Below, in pieces: positions 17,281-25,776 of a DNA stretch of 64,000 bases. The notes below the pieces were generated by a model. It was not told the DNA's origin, made no database searches, and worked only from the letters and a program-made list of their open reading frames with translations. Both the position numbers and the translations under genes were made by a program. This DNA is from Flavobacteriaceae bacterium UBA3339 (lineage in GTDB: Bacteria > Bacteroidota > Bacteroidia > Flavobacteriales > Flavobacteriaceae), in contig DERN01000011.1 of the NCBI GenBank assembly GCA_002360925.1, forward strand, positions 305,964 to 369,963, written 5' to 3'. The first letter of the stretch is position 1. Every line of letters starts with the position of its first letter.

Positions 17281-18015
17281 ATGGAAGCAAATTGTATAAA
17301 CTGCGGAACCTTTGCTAACGATCATTTTTGTAGCAATTGTGGGCATAATCAAGAATTAAAAAGAATTGATAAAAATTATGCTTTTCAAGAACTTTCAAAA
17401 TTAGTTGGTTTTGAAAAAGGTTTTATCTTCACTTCTAAAGAATTACTTCTTCATCCGGGCGCTGTAATTCGTGAATACATTCATACAAACCGACAAAAAA
17501 TCACAAAACCGCTAACCTACCTTATTCTTGCATCTGTTATTTACACGCTTATTTCGCAATACTTTAAACTCGATGTTGTTCATTCGGATTTCTCTAAAAA
17601 ATTCTACGGAAATTCAAGTTTAGGAAACATAAATAATTGGGTTCAAAATAATTATGGATATGCAAATATCATCATGATTTTACCTATTACGCTGTGGACC
17701 AAATTGTTTTTTAAGGAATACAAATATAATTTCTACGAAACTTTTGTTGTTATTTCATTAGTTATGGGATTTGGAATGTTGATATTTTCGCTAGAACCGA
17801 TTATTGACAGATTGTTCCCCAGTTATTTCATTCTTATCAATGGTTTAGTCGGGTTTATCTCTTTTATATACGCAAGTTGGGGAATTGGACAATTTTATGG
17901 TAAATCGGTTAGCAATTATCTCAAAGCATTTCTTTCCTACTTTTTAGGGTTTATAACCTTTCAATTTGTTATATCCTTTATAGCGATAGTTTATGATGTT
18001 TTTCTTAAGAAATAG
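17281..18015 (+). CDS. DUF3667 membrane protein with N-terminal zinc ribbon
   Basis: This protein belongs to a Bacteroidota membrane family (DUF3667) of unknown function. In its 244 residues a compact zinc ribbon opens the protein: CINCG at 5-9 and CSNCG at 18-22, spaced like a double CxxC. A conserved soluble stretch follows (GFIFTSKELLLHPGAVIREY, about 49-68), which is the family signature. Five hydrophobic helices then run from about 77 to 240. It follows the small two-helix gene by one base and ends at a strong bidirectional terminator. The zinc ribbon suggests metal-dependent folding or protein contact; no catalytic residues are apparent. Confidence 0.8.
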   Translation: MEANCINCGTFANDHFCSNCGHNQELKRIDKNYAFQELSKLVGFEKGFIFTSKELLLHPGAVIREYIHTNRQKITKPLTYLILASVIYTLISQYFKLDVVHSDFSKKFYGNSSLGNINNWVQNNYGYANIIMILPITLWTKLFFKEYKYNFYETFVVISLVMGFGMLIFSLEPIIDRLFPSYFILINGLVGFISFIYASWGIGQFYGKSVSNYLKAFLSYFLGFITFQFVISFIAIVYDVFLKK

Positions 18016-18036
18016 AAAAGCAATCAACCTAAAAAT

Positions 18037-18078
18037 AAAAGAAGCGGCTCGATTTATAAATCGAGCCGCTTCTTTTTT
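18037..18078. terminator. Bidirectional terminator between the DUF3667 gene and leuS
   Basis: The stem AAAAGAAGCGGCTCGATTT pairs with AATCGAGCCGCTTCTTTT over a three-base loop and is flanked by A and T runs. It lies between two convergent genes (stops at 18015 and 18094), so it can serve both. Confidence 0.9.
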
Positions 18079-18093
18079 AAACTTTATATACTA

Positions 18094-20925
18094 TTAAAAC
18101 CCAGCTAAATTGATTATTTTACCAGGAACAATGATGACTTTTTTAGGTGTTTTACCTTGTAATTGCGCTTGCGTACGTTCGTCTGCCATAATAATCTCTT
18201 CGATTTGTTCTGCAGTTAAATCTAAAGGCAATTCAATTTTAAAACGCATTTTTCCGTTAAACGAAACCGGATATTCTTTACTACTTTCGGTAAGATAACC
18301 TGCTTCGAAAATCGGAAATGCTTCATGTGCTATCGAAGAATTATGTCCTAAAATCGACCATAATTCCTCCGCAATATGCGGTGCATAAGGCGCAATTACA
18401 ATCGCTAAAGGTTCTAAGATAGCTCTGTGATGACATTTTTGCTGTTGCAATTCGTTTACACAAATCATGAATTGAGAAACCGATGTATTAAAAGAGAAAT
18501 TCTCGATATCTTCGGTTACTTTTTTAATGGTTTTATGTAACGATTTGTACATTTCTTTTGTTGGTTCTTCGTCTGTAACAACAACTCCGTTATCATCTGC
18601 ATATAACTTCCAAAGTTTTTTCAAGAAACCAAAAACTCCAGTAATTCCTGCAGTATTCCAAGGTTTTGCTTGTTCTAACGGACCTAAAAACATTTCGTAT
18701 AAACGCAACGTATCAGCTCCGTATTCTTCGCAAATATCATCCGGGTTTACAACATTGAAATACGATTTCGACATTTTTTCAACTTCGTGTCCAACAAGGT
18801 ATTTTCCGTTATCTTCTAAAACGAATTCTGCATTTGCAAAATCGGCACGCCAAGCTTTAAAACGTTCAATATCTAATTCAGACGAAGTATTTACCATCGA
18901 AACATCTGTATGAATTGGCTGAACATTTTGTCCGTTTATCTTTCCTTTCGAAACAAATGTATTCGTACCTTCTAAACGATACACATAAGCCGAAGTTCCC
19001 AAAATCATTCCTTGATTAATCAACTTTTTAAAAGGTTCTTCAGTTGGCGCAAATCCTATATCTTTTAAGAATTTGTTCCAAAAACGCGAATACAATAAAT
19101 GTCCGGTTGCATGCTCGCTTCCACCAATATATAAATCAACATTTTGCCAATAAGCAATGGCTTCTTTAGCCGCAATTTCGTTTGGTGCATTTACATCCAT
19201 ATAACGCAACCAATACCACGAAGAACCTGCCCACCCCGGCATGGTGTTTAATTCTAATGCAAAAATAGTTTGGTTATCGATCTCTGAATTTGCAACTACT
19301 TTATTATTTACTGTATCCCAAGCCCAAGTTGTTGCGTTTCCTAAAGGCGGTTGCCCGTCTTCGGTTGGCAAATACTTTTCTACTTCGGGCAATAAAATAG
19401 GTAAATGTGCCGCATCGATCATTTTTGGCAATCCATCCACATAATATACCGGAAATGGTTCGCCCCAATAACGTTGACGAGAAAAAACAGCATCGCGCAA
19501 ACGATAGTTCACTTTTGCTTTTCCTTGCTCGATTTGTTCTAATTCAGCAATTACTTTTGCTGTTGCTTCTTTATAGTCTAATCCGTTTAAGAAGTCTGAA
19601 TTTTGTAATTCAAAACCACCTTTTTCGGTATACGCTTCTTCTGAAATATCCTGATTAAAAATATTGATAATTTCAGGCATTCCGTTTTGTCCTGCAAAAT
19701 GTTTCGCAAAATTATAATCGCGTTCATCTCCGCAAGGAACCGCCATAACAGCGCCTGTTCCGTAACCAGCTAAAACGTAATCGCCAATCCAAATAGCAAC
19801 GGGTTGTTTTGTAAACGGATGTTCGGCATAAGCTCCGGTAAATACGCCCGAAATAGTTTTAACATCTGCCATACGCTCTCGTTCCGAACGTTTAGAAGTC
19901 GCTTCAACATAAGCATTAACAGCCGCTTTTTGTTCTGGAGTTGTGATTTTGGTTACCAATTCATGTTCTGGAGCCAATGTCATAAAATTCACTCCGAAAA
20001 TAGTATCTGGACGCGTTGTAAAAACTTCGATTGTTTCGTTCGATTCTTTTACATTAAAAGTAACCGAAGCACCAACCGATTTTCCAATCCAATTGCGTTG
20101 TGCTTCCTTGATTGATTCGCTCCAATCGATCGTTTCTAAACCTTGCAATAAACGTTCGGCATAAGCAGAAATTCGCATAGACCATTGCGTCATTTTTTTA
20201 CGAATAACCGGATGTCCGCCACGTTCCGAAACTCCGTTTACGATTTCGTCATTCGCCAAAACAGTTCCTAAAGCCGGACACCAGTTCACTTCGGTTTCTG
20301 CCAAATACGTTAAACGGTATTTTAATAAAATAATTTCTTTTGCTTCTGTACTTAATGCATTCCATTGATCTGCTGAAAAGATTTCGATATCATCATCAGA
20401 AACCGCATTTACATTTGCGTTTCCTTCCGTAGCAAATAATTGAGTTAATGTATCGATCGATTCTGCTTGATCGGTATTTTTATTGTACCAAGAATTAAAC
20501 AACTGAATAAAAATCCATTGTGTATGCTTGTAATATTCTGGATTAGATGTACGGATTTCTCGACTCCAATCGAACGAAAACCCGATTTTGTCTAATTGTT
20601 CTCTGTATCGTTTAATGTTGGTTTCGGTCGTAATTGCAGGATGCTGACCTGTTTGAATTGCGTATTGTTCTGCCGGCAAACCAAAAGAATCATATCCTTG
20701 TGGATGCAATACATTAAAGCCTTTATGACGCTTAAAACGTGCGTAAATATCAGATGCAATATATCCAAGTGGATGCCCAACGTGCAAGCCCGCTCCCGAA
20801 GGATAAGGAAACATGTCTAGAACATAATATTTAGGTTTATCAGATGTATTTTCTGCTTTAAACGTTTGGTTTTCTTCCCAATATTTTTGCCATTTGGCTT
20901 CAATTTCGTTTGGATGGTATTTCAT
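18094..20925 (-). CDS. leuS: Leucyl-tRNA synthetase
   Basis: LeuRS attaches leucine to tRNA-Leu. The 943-residue class I synthetase has the HIGH-type motif HVGH at 48-51 (PYPSGAGLHVGHPLGY) and KMSKS at 717-721. The CP1 editing domain lies between them, recognisable by TTRPDTIFGVNFMTLAPEH and the GTGAVMAVP stretch. It is longer than the E. coli enzyme (about 860). The extra length is an insertion near residues 150-200 (rich in Asp, Asn and Glu) and another just before KMSKS, which I believe are normal for Bacteroidota. It is a single-gene unit with a TATTTTTG promoter box at 20961-20968 and a shared terminator downstream. Confidence 0.97.
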   Translation of the reverse strand: MKYHPNEIEAKWQKYWEENQTFKAENTSDKPKYYVLDMFPYPSGAGLHVGHPLGYIASDIYARFKRHKGFNVLHPQGYDSFGLPAEQYAIQTGQHPAITTETNIKRYREQLDKIGFSFDWSREIRTSNPEYYKHTQWIFIQLFNSWYNKNTDQAESIDTLTQLFATEGNANVNAVSDDDIEIFSADQWNALSTEAKEIILLKYRLTYLAETEVNWCPALGTVLANDEIVNGVSERGGHPVIRKKMTQWSMRISAYAERLLQGLETIDWSESIKEAQRNWIGKSVGASVTFNVKESNETIEVFTTRPDTIFGVNFMTLAPEHELVTKITTPEQKAAVNAYVEATSKRSERERMADVKTISGVFTGAYAEHPFTKQPVAIWIGDYVLAGYGTGAVMAVPCGDERDYNFAKHFAGQNGMPEIINIFNQDISEEAYTEKGGFELQNSDFLNGLDYKEATAKVIAELEQIEQGKAKVNYRLRDAVFSRQRYWGEPFPVYYVDGLPKMIDAAHLPILLPEVEKYLPTEDGQPPLGNATTWAWDTVNNKVVANSEIDNQTIFALELNTMPGWAGSSWYWLRYMDVNAPNEIAAKEAIAYWQNVDLYIGGSEHATGHLLYSRFWNKFLKDIGFAPTEEPFKKLINQGMILGTSAYVYRLEGTNTFVSKGKINGQNVQPIHTDVSMVNTSSELDIERFKAWRADFANAEFVLEDNGKYLVGHEVEKMSKSYFNVVNPDDICEEYGADTLRLYEMFLGPLEQAKPWNTAGITGVFGFLKKLWKLYADDNGVVVTDEEPTKEMYKSLHKTIKKVTEDIENFSFNTSVSQFMICVNELQQQKCHHRAILEPLAIVIAPYAPHIAEELWSILGHNSSIAHEAFPIFEAGYLTESSKEYPVSFNGKMRFKIELPLDLTAEQIEEIIMADERTQAQLQGKTPKKVIIVPGKIINLAGF

Positions 20926-20960
20926 CGGAAATGCAAATTATGGTTTATATAAACTGAACG

Positions 20961-20968
20961 CAAAAATA
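20961..20968 (-). promoter_or_regulatory. Promoter -7 box for leuS
   Basis: The minus strand reads TATTTTTG, an exact TAnnTTTG match, 36 bases before the leuS start. A TTG lies 14 bases further upstream, somewhat closer than the usual spacing. Confidence 0.45.
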
Positions 20969-21110
20969 AGCTAATTTATAGACAATTCCGTTTTTATTGC
21001 CTCACAAGTTTAAAGTAGCCTCTTTTTGGTCAATAAAACAGAAATTAACGAGAAGAATATGGACAAAACGAATTTCTTTATTATTTTTACCAATTCAAAA
21101 CACAATTGCC

Positions 21111-21986
21111 ATGTCTAAATCTTACGAAAGATTTCAAAAACGCAGATTAATTTCTTCTTATTTTTCAGTGGTTCTAAGTATCTTTTTGGTACTATTTTTA
21201 TTAGGATCGTTGGGAATGTTCGTTATTAATGCCGAGAAAATTTCGAATACCTTTAAAGAAAACATTCCAATGACCATCTTTTTTAAAGATGAAGTTAAAG
21301 AAACCGATTTAGAAAAAATTCAGTCCGAAATTAAAGAACACGCCTATTTAAAGGATCTTAAATTTGTTCATAAAGATTCGGCTGCTGTGGAACATCAACA
21401 AACAATTGGCGAAAATTTCGTTCACTTTTTGGGATATAATCCACTTCAACATTCATTCGATATTCATTTGAACGGAGCTTATGTTCAGAAAGATTCCATC
21501 AAAAATATAGAACTTACGTTTAAAGAAAACCCGTTGGTCGACGATGTTATTTACGATCAGGAATTGGTAACATTGGTAAACGATAACGTAGAAAAAGTAA
21601 CTTTTTGGGTTTTAATTGTAAGCGCGGCTTTCGCACTTATTTCCATGCTATTAATCAACAGTTCGTTACGACTTTCGGTTTATTCGAACCGATTCATCAT
21701 TAAAACCATGCAAATGGTGGGTGCAACAAAATCGTTCATTCGTCGTCCGTTTGTTTGGCGTAGCATTAAATTAGGCTTAATTGGCGCAGGTTTGGCAATT
21801 ATTGCCGTTTTGGCTTTAACTTCGTACGTAGATAAACATTTGCCAACTTTAGGTTTGATGAAAGATTACAAATCGATTGGAATTGTTTCGATCGGAATTT
21901 TGATTGTCGGAATCATTATTACCTGGATTAGCACCTATTTTGCAACACAACGATTCTTAAATTTAAAATCTGACGATTTATACTAA
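21111..21986 (+). CDS. ftsX: Cell division protein FtsX
   Basis: FtsX is the membrane half of the FtsEX complex, which activates peptidoglycan hydrolases at the division site. I choose the ATG at 21111 (MSKSYERFQKRRL), giving 291 residues; a longer reading from a TTG at 20997 adds a peptide unlike the family. There is one N-terminal helix (about 22-42) and a periplasmic domain of about 120 residues with YLKDLKFVHKDSA. Three C-terminal helices contain MQMVGATKSFIRRPFVWRS, the family-typical cytoplasmic loop. ftsE is not adjacent, as in many Bacteroidota. It heads the ftsX-DUF3098-uppP-truB operon with gaps of 1-9 bases. Confidence 0.93.
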   Translation: MSKSYERFQKRRLISSYFSVVLSIFLVLFLLGSLGMFVINAEKISNTFKENIPMTIFFKDEVKETDLEKIQSEIKEHAYLKDLKFVHKDSAAVEHQQTIGENFVHFLGYNPLQHSFDIHLNGAYVQKDSIKNIELTFKENPLVDDVIYDQELVTLVNDNVEKVTFWVLIVSAAFALISMLLINSSLRLSVYSNRFIIKTMQMVGATKSFIRRPFVWRSIKLGLIGAGLAIIAVLALTSYVDKHLPTLGLMKDYKSIGIVSIGILIVGIIITWISTYFATQRFLNLKSDDLY

Positions 21987-21987
21987 A

Positions 21988-22248
21988 ATGGAACAGAAAA
22001 ATTCAGCGTTCTTATTCGAGAAAAAGAACTACATCATCTTAATCATCGGTATTGCCGTAATTGCTCTAGGTTTTTTATTAATGTCGGGCGGAAACAGCGA
22101 CGATCCAAATGTATTCAATTACGACATTTTCAGTTTTAGAAGAATCCGTTTGGCTCCTACTGTTATTTTCATAGGATTTGGCGTTTGCATTTATTCGATT
22201 TTTTATTCGCCTAAAAACAACGAAAACAAAACTTTAGACAAAGAATAA
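21988..22248 (+). CDS. DUF3098 small membrane protein
   Basis: The role of this protein is unknown. The 86-residue product has two membrane helices (about 14-34 and 55-72) joined by a short loop containing NVFNYDIFSFRRIRLAPTVI, whose FxFRRIxLAP core is the mark of DUF3098. It starts one base after ftsX ends and stops 9 bases before uppP. This four-gene order is highly conserved in Flavobacteriaceae, which points to a job in envelope growth or division alongside FtsX and UppP; that role is inferred from context. Confidence 0.85.
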   Translation: MEQKNSAFLFEKKNYIILIIGIAVIALGFLLMSGGNSDDPNVFNYDIFSFRRIRLAPTVIFIGFGVCIYSIFYSPKNNENKTLDKE

Positions 22249-22257
22249 GCACATTAA

Positions 22258-23076
22258 ATGGAATTATTACACGCCATTATTATAGCCATTATTGAAGGGC
22301 TTACCGAATATTTACCAATTTCTTCTACCGCGCATATGGGCTTTACCGCCGCTTTAATGGGATTAGAAGAAAGCGAATTTTTAAAAATGTTTCAAGTTTC
22401 GATTCAGTTCGGAGCCATTTTATCGATTGTGGTTTTATATTGGAAAAAGTTTTTTGATTTCACCAACTTTAATTTCTATTTAAAACTAGCTTTTGCAGTT
22501 GTTCCTGCTTTAGGATTGGGTTATCTTTTAGATGATAAGATTGAAGCCGTTTTAGGAAATCAAATCGCCATTTCATCGGTTTTGGTTATAGGCGGAATCG
22601 TTTTATTGTTTGTAGACAAATGGTTTAAAAACCCGAAAATACACGACGAAAAAGAAATTACCTTTAAAAAGGCTATTACCATTGGTTTTTGGCAATGTTT
22701 AGCCATGATGCCGGGAACTTCACGTTCGGCCGCTTCGATTATTGGCGGAATGACACAAGGTTTAAGCAGAAAAGCTGCTGCAGAATTTTCGTTCTTTTTG
22801 GCAGTTCCAACCATGTTAGCTGTAACCGTTTATTCGATTTTTGTAAAAACTTGGGGAGAAGGAACTGCAGATCCTCAAAAAGGTTATGAAATGATTATGG
22901 CAACGCCCGAAAATATCAAAATTTTTATCATCGGAAATGTTGTAGCGTTTTTCGTAGCTCTAATTGCCGTAAAAACCTTTATTGCCGTTTTAACAAAATA
23001 CGGATTTAAATTTTGGGGATGGTACCGAATCATTATCGGAATTCTTTTATTAATCTACTTTTACTCAACAAAATAA
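22258..23076 (+). CDS. uppP: Undecaprenyl-diphosphatase UppP (BacA)
   Basis: UppP removes a phosphate from undecaprenyl diphosphate to regenerate the lipid carrier used for peptidoglycan and O-antigen synthesis, and its activity can give bacitracin tolerance. The 272-residue membrane protein has both active-site motifs: EGLTEYLPISSTAHM at 13-27 and MPGTSRSAAS at 151-160. Between and after them there are about eight hydrophobic helices. It is the third gene of the ftsX operon, with truB starting 3 bases after its stop codon. Length and motifs are normal for the family. Confidence 0.96.
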   Translation: MELLHAIIIAIIEGLTEYLPISSTAHMGFTAALMGLEESEFLKMFQVSIQFGAILSIVVLYWKKFFDFTNFNFYLKLAFAVVPALGLGYLLDDKIEAVLGNQIAISSVLVIGGIVLLFVDKWFKNPKIHDEKEITFKKAITIGFWQCLAMMPGTSRSAASIIGGMTQGLSRKAAAEFSFFLAVPTMLAVTVYSIFVKTWGEGTADPQKGYEMIMATPENIKIFIIGNVVAFFVALIAVKTFIAVLTKYGFKFWGWYRIIIGILLLIYFYSTK

Positions 23077-23079
23077 TCC

Positions 23080-23799
23080 ATGCAGAAATTCACCAAAGAA
23101 CAATTTCAAGAAGGACAAATTTTATTGATAGATAAACCCTTAACTTGGAGTTCTTTTCAGGCGGTAAATAAAATAAAATACGCTTTAATTAAGAATTTAG
23201 ATTTACCTAAAAAATTTAAAATTGGTCATGCCGGAACTTTAGATCCTTTAGCTTCGGGTTTACTGATTATTTGTACAGGAAAATTCACAAAACGCATTCA
23301 AGAATTACAAGGACAAATTAAAGAATACACAGGAACTATCACAGTTGGCGCTACTACTCCATCTTACGATTTGGAAACCGAAATCAACGAAACGTTTCCA
23401 ACAGATCATATTACGGAAGAATTAATCGATCAAACGCGTTTACAGTTTATAGGAGAAATAGATCAATTTCCGCCGATATTTTCTGCCTTAAAAAAGGACG
23501 GAAAACGATTATATGAACATGCCAGAGCGGGCGAAGAAGTGGAAATACAATCGCGAAAAATAGAAATTACCGAATTTGAAATTACTCGAATTGCTTTACC
23601 CGAAATCGACTTTAGAGTAGTTTGCAGCAAAGGAACTTACATTCGTTCATTGGCTTTTGATTTTGGAAAAGCGTTGCAATCGGGCGGACATTTATCAGCT
23701 TTAAGAAGAACAAAAATTGGTAATTTTTCTGTAGAAGACGGAATTGAACCACTTGCTTTCGAAAAAATATACAATCCAAATTTTAAAGAAGTTGAATAG
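23080..23799 (+). CDS. truB: tRNA pseudouridine-55 synthase TruB
   Basis: TruB converts U55 in the T-loop of tRNAs to pseudouridine. The 239-residue protein has the catalytic Asp55 in GHAGTLDPLASGLLI, the KxGKRLYEHAR substrate-binding segment near 145-155 and the late motif CSKGTYIRSLAFDFG near 195-210. It lacks the C-terminal PUA domain found in E. coli TruB, which I believe is usual in Bacteroidota. The gene closes the ftsX operon and overlaps the upstream arm of a weak terminator hairpin (23785-23811). Confidence 0.96.
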   Translation: MQKFTKEQFQEGQILLIDKPLTWSSFQAVNKIKYALIKNLDLPKKFKIGHAGTLDPLASGLLIICTGKFTKRIQELQGQIKEYTGTITVGATTPSYDLETEINETFPTDHITEELIDQTRLQFIGEIDQFPPIFSALKKDGKRLYEHARAGEEVEIQSRKIEITEFEITRIALPEIDFRVVCSKGTYIRSLAFDFGKALQSGGHLSALRRTKIGNFSVEDGIEPLAFEKIYNPNFKEVE

Positions 23800-23811
23800 G
23801 CTTCTTTTTTT
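23785..23811 (+). terminator. Terminator of the ftsX-truB operon
   Basis: AAAGAAG pairs with CTTCTTT around a nine-base loop, followed by a run of eight T. The stem begins inside the last codons of truB. It is short, so efficiency may be modest. Confidence 0.6.
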
Positions 23812-23895
23812 TATAATATATCGTAATCAATTTATTAAAGAAAATCGATATTCAAAAAACATCTGTTAACTTGTAGCATTAAAAACGTAACTTCT

Positions 23896-24528
23896 ATGTG
23901 GTTTAAAAAAATCAGTTTCATTCTATTCTCATTTACTTTCACTAACTCTATTTTTGCACAGACCCCGAATTTAAAAAACGGCGACTTATTATTTATAAAT
24001 GTTCATTGCGGACCAATGTGCGAAGCAATTAACGCAGTTACCAAAGGTTTTGAGGGAAACGATTTTAATCATGTTGGAATGGTTTATTCGAACAACAATC
24101 AAGATTTTTACGTTTACGAAGCTATTAGCAAAGGCGTTGTAAAAACACCTTTAAACGATTTTTTAAACCGTACCGATATTGTTTACAAAGGATCGATTAA
24201 AGAACCTTACGAACATTTAATTCCTTTGGCAGCCCAGTTTTGCGAATCGCAATTAGGTGTTCCATACGATAACGATTTTATTTATGATAACGGAAAATAT
24301 TATTGCTCAGAATTATTGTACGATGCATTTTTAGCAGCCAATCATAACGAAGCTTTTTTTCAGTTATTTCCTATGACGTATAAAGAACCTGATTCGGATC
24401 AGTTTTTTCCTGTTTGGATGGAACATTTTGCGCAACAAGGAATTGAAATCCCAGAAGGGAAACCAGGTTGTAATCCAGGCGGAATGAGTTTGGATGAGAA
24501 AATTGAAATGGAACTATATAAATTTTAA
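23896..24528 (+). CDS. YiiX-like permuted NlpC/P60 (papain-fold) hydrolase, secreted
   Basis: This is a secreted papain-fold enzyme of the YiiX/YebB type, in which the catalytic His comes before the Cys. The 210-residue precursor has a signal peptide ending near SIFAQT. The sequence then shows LKNGDLLFINVHCGPMCEAI, the His-containing strand FNHVGMVY near 54-61 and the nucleophile-containing YYCSELLYDAF near 136-146. The order of residues supports the permuted fold. Substrates of this group are poorly known and may include peptidoglycan peptides or lipid-linked amides. It stands alone and ends in one of the strongest terminators in the window. Confidence 0.82.
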   Translation: MWFKKISFILFSFTFTNSIFAQTPNLKNGDLLFINVHCGPMCEAINAVTKGFEGNDFNHVGMVYSNNNQDFYVYEAISKGVVKTPLNDFLNRTDIVYKGSIKEPYEHLIPLAAQFCESQLGVPYDNDFIYDNGKYYCSELLYDAFLAANHNEAFFQLFPMTYKEPDSDQFFPVWMEHFAQQGIEIPEGKPGCNPGGMSLDEKIEMELYKF

Positions 24529-24564
24529 AAGCGAACCCCCGAATTAATTCGGGGGTTCGCTTTT
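24527..24564. terminator. Bidirectional terminator after the YiiX-like gene
   Basis: A GC-rich stem, AAAAGCGAACCCCCGAATT pairing with AATTCGGGGGTTCGCTTTT, lies between two convergent genes. It is a perfect palindrome with A and T flanks. Confidence 0.92.
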
Positions 24565-24576
24565 AAATTATCTCCT

Positions 24577-24996
24577 TTAATATTCTTCTAAAAAATAGTT
24601 TAATATATCAGTAGTTGTTACAATTCCGACTAATTCTCCACTATTTTCAACCACAGGAAGTGAATGGAATGTTTGCTTGGCTAAAATTTTAATCACTTCT
24701 CTAATTGATGTTTCCGAAGTTACTGTTACCAAAACTTTTGCCATCACTTGCGAAATAGAAAACATATCGTAAACGACAGATTCTACATCTTCTTCCCCTT
24801 CTGTCACATCTGCATAACTAATTTTTAAAAGATCAGAATAACTCAAAACTCCAACTAATTTATCTTGATCTACAACAGGAATATGTCGTATTCCATACCT
24901 CTTAAACATCGATTCCGCTTCGTAAAGTGTTTGTTTTGTTGTAAGTGTTTTTAAATTTTCACTCATAATTTGAGCAACTGTAAGATCTAATTTCAT
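24577..24996 (-). CDS. Two-CBS-domain protein
   Basis: This small soluble protein consists of a pair of CBS domains, modules that usually bind adenosine nucleotides and regulate a partner. The 139 residues contain CBS1 (about 7-60; VAQIMSENLKTL, YGIRHIPVVDQDKLVGVLS) and CBS2 (about 82-137; VTVTSETSIREVIKILAK, HSLPVVENSGELVGIVTT), joined by an acidic linker. There is no effector domain, so it must act on another protein. In this family free-standing CBS pairs are often stress-induced. It is a single gene with a TAGATTTG promoter box at 25022-25029. Confidence 0.88.
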   Translation of the reverse strand: MKLDLTVAQIMSENLKTLTTKQTLYEAESMFKRYGIRHIPVVDQDKLVGVLSYSDLLKISYADVTEGEEDVESVVYDMFSISQVMAKVLVTVTSETSIREVIKILAKQTFHSLPVVENSGELVGIVTTTDILNYFLEEY

Positions 24997-25021
24997 AATT
25001 TAAAGTTTTATTGTTCAATAA

Positions 25022-25029
25022 CAAATCTA
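25022..25029 (-). promoter_or_regulatory. Promoter -7 box for the CBS-domain gene
   Basis: The minus strand reads TAGATTTG, matching TAnnTTTG, 25 bases upstream of the start codon. Confidence 0.5.
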
Positions 25030-25114
25030 TAAGAGTTTTACTCAAATTATTGTGATAAAAAGCATTGTTAGATTAGCATTTTTATCATATCTTTAATAGA
25101 AATTCGTAAAAAAC

Positions 25115-25720
25115 ATGAAAAGACTCTCTTTTGTTTTCTTTTTTGCTCTAATACTATTTGCTTGCCAAAAGCCTTTAGCTAATTTTACCGAACCTCAACC
25201 AACAAATACAAAGAATTTATCGGCTTTTCCGAAAAAGATAAAAGGAACGTATCATAATTACGAATCTGGTTCTGATTTAATTATTGAAGATCAGTTGATT
25301 TTACTAAAATTTCATTTTGAAGACACATTGAATCAAAAGGAGATTTTGCAACTTGAAAAAGAGCAAGAAATTGCATCTTCAAAATTAAACGATTCATTGT
25401 TTATTGCTAAATACACTTCAACCGATACTGTTTTTGATTTAAAAAAAGGAAATTTAGTTAGAAAGTGGAAAGGACATTATTTCTTAAATTTTCAAAACGA
25501 AGAAACAAATTGGGAAGTCAAAAAGCTGACATATAAAAACAGTATTGTTTCAATTAGCGATATTGTTGAAGAAGAAAGTTTATTGAAATTAGATGAGATA
25601 ACCGAAACTCCAAACGATACCATTCGTCCTAAAATCTACAATTTAACAAGAAAACAGTTTAAAGAATTTGTAAAACAAAATGGTTTTTCGGAACAAAACA
25701 GCTACATAAAACAAAAGTAA
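25115..25720 (+). CDS. Hypothetical lipoprotein
   Basis: I do not recognise a family. The 201-residue precursor has a lipoprotein signal, FFALILFACQKP, with the lipid-bearing Cys at 17. The mature part is hydrophilic and rich in Lys, Glu and Asn, with strand-like segments such as GSDLIIEDQLILLKFHF and NLVRKWKGHYFLNFQN, suggesting a beta-rich domain. The C-terminal helix TRKQFKEFVKQNGFSE is amphipathic. A box TATCTTTA at 25088-25095, one base off the TAnnTTTG consensus, may serve as its promoter. It is likely anchored in the periplasm or outer membrane. No operon partner. Confidence 0.6.
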   Translation: MKRLSFVFFFALILFACQKPLANFTEPQPTNTKNLSAFPKKIKGTYHNYESGSDLIIEDQLILLKFHFEDTLNQKEILQLEKEQEIASSKLNDSLFIAKYTSTDTVFDLKKGNLVRKWKGHYFLNFQNEETNWEVKKLTYKNSIVSISDIVEEESLLKLDEITETPNDTIRPKIYNLTRKQFKEFVKQNGFSEQNSYIKQK

Positions 25721-25746
25721 CTTCAATTACATAATGCTTATAAAAG

Positions 25747-25776
25747 AAAAACTCGGTTTATTTAACCGAGTTTTTT
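25747..25776. terminator. Bidirectional terminator
   Basis: AAAAACTCGGTT pairs with AACCGAGTTTTTT around TATTT, between the convergent lipoprotein gene and the thioredoxin-like gene; the latter's last codons lie within the stem. Confidence 0.88.

Noticed and set aside
20997..21110. TTG start for ftsX adding 38 codons
   Set aside because: The added peptide is basic and unlike FtsX; the ATG at 21111 gives a normal N-terminus and length.
23821..23895. Promoter for the YiiX-like gene
   Set aside because: TAGCATTA and a TTG are present but neither the spacing nor the box matches the consensus well enough to annotate.
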